NCBI RefSeq assembly: GCF_902459615.1
Contig: NZ_CABPSA010000009.1
Coordinates: forward strand, 124,001 to 188,000
Reading direction: 5' to 3'
From: Pandoraea commovens
Lineage (GTDB): Bacteria > Pseudomonadota > Gammaproteobacteria > Burkholderiales > Burkholderiaceae
Length of the DNA stretch: 64,000 bases
This document shows positions 9,642-18,600 of this stretch, one piece after another (positions within the stretch are counted from its first letter, which is position 1; the number at the start of each line of letters is the position of its first letter). A program made the translations under genes and the position numbers. The notes below the pieces were generated by a model, which was given only the letters and a program-made list of their open reading frames with translations, had not been told where the DNA came from and made no database searches.

Positions 9642-12600
9642 CTAAAATGCGTGACCGACGTTTTTCACAGCGGAATTAAACAGGTTCAATCCCGACTGTC
9701 CATTTATGGTCAAAACACCATTTTTGAAGATGAAGGGATCGACTGAATTTGAAACATTGAACCTCCCAAGAATGCTCGTTGGAACTTCTGCACTAATGAT
9801 GGCAGCATAGTCGGATTGGAAATTCGCATACCGCAGCACCTCGTTCAAGTTAAACCCAAACTGCTTCATCTCACTACCTGCCGGACCAAAGGAGAACTTA
9901 CGGGAATTCATGATTGAATAATATTCCTCCGGACTCACGGCACGGTAGAGCGTCGTCGTTCGGCTGTCTGGGGTAGGAACGGTTGCGTTCGGCCTCGAGA
10001 ATACGCCCGCCAAGCTACCTGTTTGTGTGCCCAACCATGCCGCCGAACTGCCATAAATAGCTTCGGCCGTTTGCGCATCCACCGGCAAAATAGCACCCAC
10101 GAGCGTCGCTCCAGCTGTGGGTGTATATGTCCCCGTGATCGCCGTCTGCAGGCCCGCGTTCAAATTATCGAGCCCCACTCCAGTCAACGCCACTCCGCCA
10201 GCCGCAGCAACACAACCGAGACCGGCACTTGGTGCGCACGCTACCCCGCCGCCCACGGTCATAGCGGTCCCGGCTATCGCCGTCAAGCCACCCGCCATCG
10301 CCTGCGCAACACCCGATGCTCGCGGTCCAACCCATTCCATCGCCGCACCAAACGCACCTCGTAGCGTTCCGCAGTCGTGGCCCAACGCACAGCTGTTATT
10401 GACGACTTCATTTTGTGCCGCGAGTGCTGCTGCATTCGGATCGGCACCTACTGCGCCTGCGGCTAATCCGCTAAGTAACTGCGTGGCCGCAGAAATTATT
10501 GCAAGTTGCGCGGGGTCCGTAATACCTTGACCGTTGGTAACCGCCTTAGCGATTTCATTTGCGCTCAGCGCCGAAAGCGCACCGCCGATAGCTCCCCCCG
10601 CGCACCCGGTACCCAACGCCGCAGAACTAGCACACCCTAACGCTGCATGTACGCCCGCATAGCCGAGCGTGCCCAACGACTCCGGTCCCAAGTTGCCAAT
10701 TTGGTACGCCAACGCGGCACTCAGATTGCTAACACCGCTAACCTTCAACGCATCGAGGAAGCTCCCACCTTGAATCGTTGATTGCACGCCTGCCTGAATC
10801 ACAGACTGGCCGAGAATCGCTACGCCTTGCGTGAACCACTGGCCTGCGGTCGTTGCTCCTGCCTGACTTACTGCGCCGTCTACGAAAGTCGGCTTCACGC
10901 CCGCGAGACTTGCCAGGCTATTGGGGGACGCCGTCGTCGAGAACCCCAAGCCATCGGCGCTCGAATACGTAATCCCGTTCAGCAACCCAGCCGTAACCGC
11001 AGCCGACAACCCCGTCTTCAGTACCGAGCCGAAGTCCAACGAGCCGGTGAACATCACTTGCGTGAGGGTCGAACTCGCCATCGCGGTGAGCGCTGCGCTC
11101 GCCATCACGTTGCCCAACCCGCCCGCGACGAATGTCGCGGCCGTCGTGCCGAGTTGTGCGGCGATCATTCCCGAGAACAGCGGGCCGAGGGCCGCGCCCG
11201 TCATGGCTGCCGCCATGATCATCCCGACCTGCTGAATCCCGAAATTCCCGCCCTGCTTCACAAAGTCCGTGTGCAGGTCGTTTTGCAGCGTCTGCTGGAC
11301 GAACTTGTCGCCCAGTTGTGCCGCTACACCCGCGATGAATGCTTGCGTTGCCGCCTGATCAACTTGGCCGTTCGGGTCTAAGAGTTGAAGCGCGCCACCG
11401 ATCTGGTTGAACTGGTCGACGTTGAGCGTCAACCCGCCCGCTGCTGCGCTCATGAAGCCGCCCGGCTGCACCATCGTGCCGGTGGTCTTCAGGTAGCCCG
11501 CGTCCTTGATGTAGCTCCAGATTTCACCGACGTCGACCACGTTTGCGCGGTTCGTCAGCGTCCCGGTGTTCACCGTCAGCGTCCCGCCTGAGGTGATTGA
11601 GCCCGTATTGAGGATGCTGCCACCCGTCGCCGTGCTGCCGAAGTTCAGCGACAGGTCATTGCTCGCCAGAATCTGCCCGCCTGCGGACAGCGCCGTGAAG
11701 TTCTCCGGCAGGTACACCTGCGGCATCAATGCCGTGACTGTCGGGCATTTCGCGTTGCCTGTTGCCGCACATCCCGGCTCGGGCACCGTCTGTTCGACGT
11801 ACCACAGCATCGGTTGCGACAAGCCTGCGATCTGCTCAGGTGTCAGGGCTTGACCCAGCTGGATGTTGTTCGTCTTCGCATACTCGACCGCGTTGCCGTA
11901 CATCACCAGCTTCTGCTGGTCGTTGACGCTCAACTGCGACGTGCTATCTGTCGACAACCCATTGATGAAGCTCGCCTTGCCCGTTTGCATCAGGGCGGCT
12001 TGCTGGAGTTGGATGGCTTCTTGTTGAGGAGAGAAGTAGAACGTCGTCGTACTTGGTTGCAGCGACGCGGGCAAGTTCGAGATCAGTACCTGCGGAGAGA
12101 CGGGATCGAGCGTTGCGCCCAATCCACCCACAACATAGCTCGGGCCGTTCTGCTGGCCTGTAGCTCCCGTGAGGATTGACGAACCTGCGCCGCCCAAGCT
12201 CGCCGGGATCGTCAGATTCAGGCCACCGTTCGCCGGAGCTAGACTGATCACTTGCGGTGCGTTGCCGACTTGCGGCGTGTACGTGTTCGCCGTCGTGATG
12301 CCGTTGACCAAGCTCGTACCGGTCAGAGACACCGACTGTCCCACCACGTTACCCACGTTGACGATCTGACCGCCCGACGTCACCGTCAGGTTCGGAGCTT
12401 GAATCGTCGCGGCGATGTTGCCTACCGGCGTGGGCGGGTTGATGACACCGCCTACGCTCGTGTAAGCATCCCCATACAGCGACGTACATTCCGCAGCACT
12501 GCCGCAGCTCCACACGTCATGACGCTTGTCCGACTCGAACATGCCCGTCTCTTGCACCCAGTGCGAGTGCCAGTAGGCATTGAGCGTCTGTGCGCTGTTG

Positions 12601-15600
12601 ACCACCGGACCGCTGACGTTGATCGTCGCGTTAAGCCCCGCAGTGATCAGACTGCCGACGTTCGTCAGCGACCCGGCGTTAATCGTCAGGTTGTTCCCCG
12701 CGCCGATGATCGACGAATTGCCCGACTGCTGATCGACGTACGCCTCGCAGTAGCTCTCCTTGTAGCCACCCGCCGTCATACAGCCCGAGTACTTTTCGAG
12801 CTTGCCGTAGTTCTCGTGCACCTGAACCGGCGGCGGCAACGTGTTCGTGATGCCACCCGCGACGTTCAGCGTCAGGTTGTTACCCGCGAGGATGTTGCCT
12901 GATGTATTGGTGAGCGAATCGGCAGCAGTCGTGCCCGTCGCCGACGAACCAACCCCACCGATCACAAGATCGTGACCCGCAATCAGATCGCCGTACTTGT
13001 TGTTGATCGTCCCCGCAGCAATCGTGAGGTTGTTGCCCGCGATGATTGCCGCGTTGTTCTGCGCGAAGGTGAACGAGGTGGTGTTAGGGTTCTGCCCACG
13101 AACATCGTTACCCCGGTAGCAGGCAGCGTTGCTCGTGCCCGCCGCACACCCTGCCTGCGACGTGAATTGCTGCGTATTGCCGCCCTGATTCGTGACGCTC
13201 GACGCGAAGATATTGACGTTGTTCTGGGCATAGATCATGCCCTCGTTGACGAGATTGCCGCCGTACAGATTGATCGTGTTCGCTGCGGTGATCAGGCCGA
13301 GGGGCGTCGACCAGCCAATCGTCGAAGTCGACGTGGGTGCCGCCGATCCCGTCGCAATGTTGAACGACACCGTTTGGTGCGCGAGCTGCGCGTCAGACAG
13401 ATTCTCGTTTTGGTAGGTAGGAACCTCGATGGCACCCAGCGATGCCAGCTGTGCGAGGAACGCGGAGTACTGCCCTTGATCGACCGCGTTCACCACCGAA
13501 CTGGTGGTCGTCGGCGATACCGCGCCGTTTGCCATCGATCCGACGTTGAGCGTCAGATTGCGTCCCGCTGCAATCTGCCCGCCGCGATTCGACAGGCTGG
13601 ACGTCGTGACCGAGATGTCGCCACCCGCAATCATGACGCCGTTCGCGCCCATTTGCGTCACCGTGGACGTCTGATTGACCGTAGGCAGGTTAATGGCCAC
13701 AGAGGTCAGCGCGTTCGGCATGGGCGACGCACTCGCCTGCCAATAGTCGTAATCGACCGGGTTATCGCCGACCATGCGACTTCCCCGGAACTTGTTCATA
13801 TAGAACGTTCCGGAGCCGGTCGTTGGCGCAGCCGTGCCCGCATCACATGACAGCGGAGCGAGTCCACCGTTGCAGCGATCTCCCGTCCACGGATTGATGC
13901 CGTCGGGCTTACCTTCCAACGTCACGCCCGTCGGCGACAGTAGATCACCAAGCGTTGCAGCCGACGTCACATCGAGCCACCGCACGTTCATGTCGCCTTC
14001 ACCGCCACCAGCGCCCAGGCTGAGCTTCGAGCCACGGGTTCCGATAATCGCGCTCCAGATCAGACTCGGATCGACGACCGTGGTCGTAGTCGTCACCGCG
14101 CCCGATCCCCCCGCCTGATCATTAATCACCGCCCCCGCATTCACCGTCAGGTTGTTCCCTGCGATGATCGTGCCGCCGATGTTGTTCAGCGTGCCCGGCA
14201 GCGAGAAGGTGATGTCGCCAGCGGCCTGCGTCTTCGCACCCGCGTTCGTGAAGTTACCGCCCGTGGCGCTAAGGTTGCGGTTCGCTTCGATGAGGCCGCT
14301 GTTGATGACGTCGCGGGTCAGCGACAGATCGCGGTCGGCGTGGATCGTCGCGCCTACGCCGTTGATCGTCGCCGCGTTGATCGTCACATCGCTGCCGCCC
14401 ACCACGCTGCCGATGTTCGTGAACCAGCCGTTACTGGCGAGCGTCAGCGCGCCGTTGCTCTGGATCGTGCCGCTGTTCAGGAACGACGCCAGCCCCGTCA
14501 GCACGGTGTTCGCGCCACCGAGTTGCAACGACCCGGTGTTGTTGATGACGTTGGCCGTGATCGACATCGTGCCGCCAGCCTGCAATGCGCCGCCGGTTAC
14601 GTCGAACGTCGCCGCGCCCATCGACGCCGCGAGATTGCGCGTCGCGGCCAGCTCGCCACCCGCCGTCGTGACCGTGCCCGCGCCGTTGACCGTCAGCGCA
14701 AGGTCCGCGCTCGCCGGTGTCGCGCCCGTCACGTCGCCCGCGAGGATCATGCCGCCGTTGTTGTTCAACCCACCAACGTTGAGCGTGACGCCGTTCGCGC
14801 CTAGCACCGTCCCGGTGTTGGTCAGCGCACCACCCGCCGTGACCGACGTCGTGCTGCCGTTCATCAACCCGTTGTTGACGACGTTGCCGGTGGACGTCAG
14901 CGTCAGTGCCTTCGTCGACGCCAGTTGCCCGTTCGCCTCGTTGACGATGCCGCCCGCCGTCACCGACAACGGCCCGGCGCTCAGCACCGATGCGCCCGCC
15001 GAGTTGGTGAACGTTCCTGTGCCTGCATTGAAGGTCGTCGCGCCATTGATGAGCGCGAGGCCATGCGTCTTGATCCACTGCGTCGCCGTCACATCCAGCG
15101 CGCCACCGACGATCATCGCGCCCGTGTCGATGCGTGCGCCGCTCAGCTTCGCGTCTTGGGTGACGAAGAGTTGCCCGCCGCTCGCGTCGAGCGCACCGCT
15201 TGCCGTGACCGTGAAGGATTTAGATGCCGTCGTAGCACCGTTGATAACGACGTTGCCGCCATTGAGCGTCATGTCACCGACGACGGTGTTGGTGCCGCCC
15301 AGCGTGAGCGTCTGTCCCGCACGCAGCGAAACCGTGTCGTTGCCGGAGACGTTCGCGACGCTGAGGTTGCCGTTCTGCGCGGTCAACGTCATCGCGCCCA
15401 TGCTCGACACGCCTTGCAGTGCCGTCAGGTTCGTCGCAGCGGTCATATCGAGCGTGCTGCCCACGAGCACCTTGTCCACCGTCAGACTGCCCGACGTGCT
15501 GGTGAGCGACGCTTTGCCCATCGAGATCAACGCGCCAAGCAACGCGTCACCTGCCGACGTCACCTTCACATCGCCCGCCGTATCCACGCCGCCGAGCGTC

Positions 15601-18600
15601 AGCTTGCCGCCGGACGTGATCGCGACGTCCTTGCCGAACGTCAGCGCACCGTTGCTTCCCGTGATGTCGCCGCCGGATTGCAGCGTCGCCGTGCCTTTGC
15701 CGATGAGATGACCGCCCAATGCCATCGTCGTGCCGGACGTCAGCGTCGTGTCGCCGTTGACTTGCGCGGCGCCCATCGCCAGCGCGCCGCCCGCCTTCGC
15801 CGTGAAGTTCTGAATCGCGGTAACGGGACCGGTCAGCGTGACACCGCCTTGGGTCGCGGTGAGTGCGATGTCTTGATTCGCCGACAGCGCGCCGGTCACC
15901 AACAGGTCGCGTGCGGCCGTGACGCTCACGCCCTCACCCGCTGTCACTGCGCCACCGAGCGTCACATCGCGTCCTGCATTGACGGTCAAGCTCGTACCCG
16001 TGCCGACGTCGCCCGCAACGCGAACGTCACCCGCACCGCCCGCCGTGAGTGTGGCTGACTTGCCCGCCTGAATAGCGTCCGCAGTCAGGTCGCCCGTCGT
16101 GGTCATCGTCAGGGCATCGCCTGCGACGATGGCGCCCGTGACTTGCGTCGTACCACCTGACAGCGTGGTCAGGCCACCATTGCCGAACGTGAGCGACGCA
16201 GCGCTGAGCTTGCCACCTGCCGTCAGCAACCCGGCAACAGCATCTGCGACGACGCTGCGCACATTGCCCAGCGTCATATCGCCGCCGGACGTCAGACGCA
16301 CCAGACCGTTGGCCGTCGTGTCGCCTTGCATCGTCAGCGACTTGCCCGCGTTGACGGTGACGTCACCCTGCGCACCCGCATTACCCGTCGTGATCGCACC
16401 GTTCGCCGCCGTCAGCGTGAGATTGCGCTCGGAAGCCGTGTCGCCTTGCAAACGAATGTCGCCCGTCGCGGCAGTCACCGTGACGTTGTCGCCACCGACC
16501 GTCTTGCCGGTCACGGCGACGTCGCGTGCGCCAGTCAGTGTCACCGTGCCGAGTGCGACGGCGTCGCCAGTGATGGCCACATCGCCCCCGTCCGCCGTCA
16601 CCGTCAGTGCCTTGGTCGCCTGCACGTTATGCAGACCCGCGCTGTTCGCGGCGTGGACGTCGACGTTCTGGCCGGACAATGCGCCCGTCAGCGCTGTGTT
16701 GCGTCCCGCGTCGAGCGTGACATCGCCGCCGAACAAAGCCGTGCCATCCCCAAGGACGTCCCGACCGGCGCGCAACGCGCCGATGCCCTGCACGTTGGTT
16801 TGCCCCGTCAGCGTGAGATCGTTGGCAGCAGTAGCGCGCAAGTCGCCTTGCACGCTCAGCTTGCCGCCAAGCGTTGCGTTGCCCGCGCTCGTTGCCAGCA
16901 GCGCGCCCGCTGTCGTCACCTCACCACTGATGGCGAGGTCGCCCATCCGCGTGATCAGTGAGAGGTCGCTCATCGTGAGCGCCGTACCCGTCACGGACAG
17001 ATTGCGTTGTGCGGTCAGTTCGCATGCCGCACCGCACGCCACGCTGCCCGCGAGGAGGATGTCGCGCGCAGCCGTCGCCGAGAACGCGTTCGGCGACGAC
17101 ACCGCGCCGTTGAAGACGATGTCGCCCGGACCGCCCAGCGCACCCGCCGTGCCGGTCGTCGTGACCTTGATGCCGGTGGCCGAGTTGAGGACGCCGAACG
17201 TCGCATTACCACCCGCCGTCGCGTCGATGGCATTCGCCTGCACACCGCCCGTGAGTCGCGTGTCACCCGCCGACGCGAGTGTGGCGTTGCCCGTGAAGAC
17301 GGCCTTGCTGCTGCCGTCGCCGGTGTCGAGCAACGTGCGGCCTGCCGTCAGGTTCGCGTTCACGCCGAGCAACACTGCGCCGAGTTGCAGATCGCGTCCG
17401 GCGTTGATCGTGACGTCGAGCAATGCACTGGTCGACTGACCCAGCGTGACGTCTTGTGCTGCGTTGAAGAAGAGATTCGCCCCGCCACTCACACCGCCGA
17501 TCGCGCGAATGCTGCCGCCGTGCGCCGTCAGGTTGGCGTCGCCTACCGATTGAATCGCGCCGCCCACGACGATGTCGCGTTGCGCGTCGAGCGTAGTGCC
17601 CGCGCCACCGCCGAGCGTGCCCGCCACGGTGATGTCGCGCGCGGCCTGCAACGATACGGCGCCCGGTGCGCCGGATTCGCCATTGACGACGATGTCACCG
17701 CCGCCTGCGAGGCCTTTGGCGGTCAGCGTCAATACGCCGGTCGACTGTGCATTTTTGACGGTGACGCTGTTGCCTGCGACGACCGTCAGACCACCGCCCT
17801 GCAACAGACCACTCTGGTCGACGTCGCGCGCGGCGCTCACGTCGAGCGCACCGGTGAACGACGCCGAACCCGCGCCGCTCACGTCGCGGCCTGCATCGAT
17901 GCGTCCGGTGCCCTGACCGTTCAGCGCGCCTTGCACGACCGTGTCGCGCCCCGAGGTCAGTGTTGTGTTGCCCGCAACGGCCGTCTGCCCGCTCATGACG
18001 ACATCCGTCCCCGCCGCCGCGGTCAGTTGTCCGCCCACGCCGAGCTTGCCCTGCGCGTCGACGTTGACACTGCCTTGCGTCGCCGTCAGCGTTGCGTCCT
18101 TGGCCGTGCGGACCGTTCCCGTGATGTTGACGTCGCGTGCGCCGGTCAGCGTAGCGTCTTCGCCCGTCTGCAAGGTGCCTGCGACAGTGACGTCGCGCGT
18201 GCCCTTCAGAGCGACAGCACCGACCACGCTCGACTCGCCGTTGACGACGACGTCGCCACCGCCCGCGTTGCCGTTGGCCGATATCGAGAACAAACCATTG
18301 GACGTGACGCTGGAGACAGTCGCGCTGTTGCCCGCCGTCACGCTCACACCGTTGCCCTGCAAAACGCCGGACAGGTTGACGTTGCGGTTCGCGCCAAGCG
18401 TCGCGGTGTTGGTGAACGCCGACGCCCCTGCACCGACGAGATCGCGTCCGGCTTGCAAGACACCCGCGAGGCCGACCAGCGCGCCGTTCAGCACGATGTC
18501 CTGTCCTGCGGTGACGGTGGCGTTGCCGATAGCGCTCGTCTGCGGTGCGCCGAGCGTCACGGATTGCCCTGCGGTCAATGCGAGCTGACTATTGGTGCTC

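Noticed and set aside
1-12763. The cdiA repeats as a simple assembly duplication
   Set aside because: The copies differ at scattered sites, have different junctions and end in unrelated toxin and immunity genes, so they look biological, though long reads would settle it.
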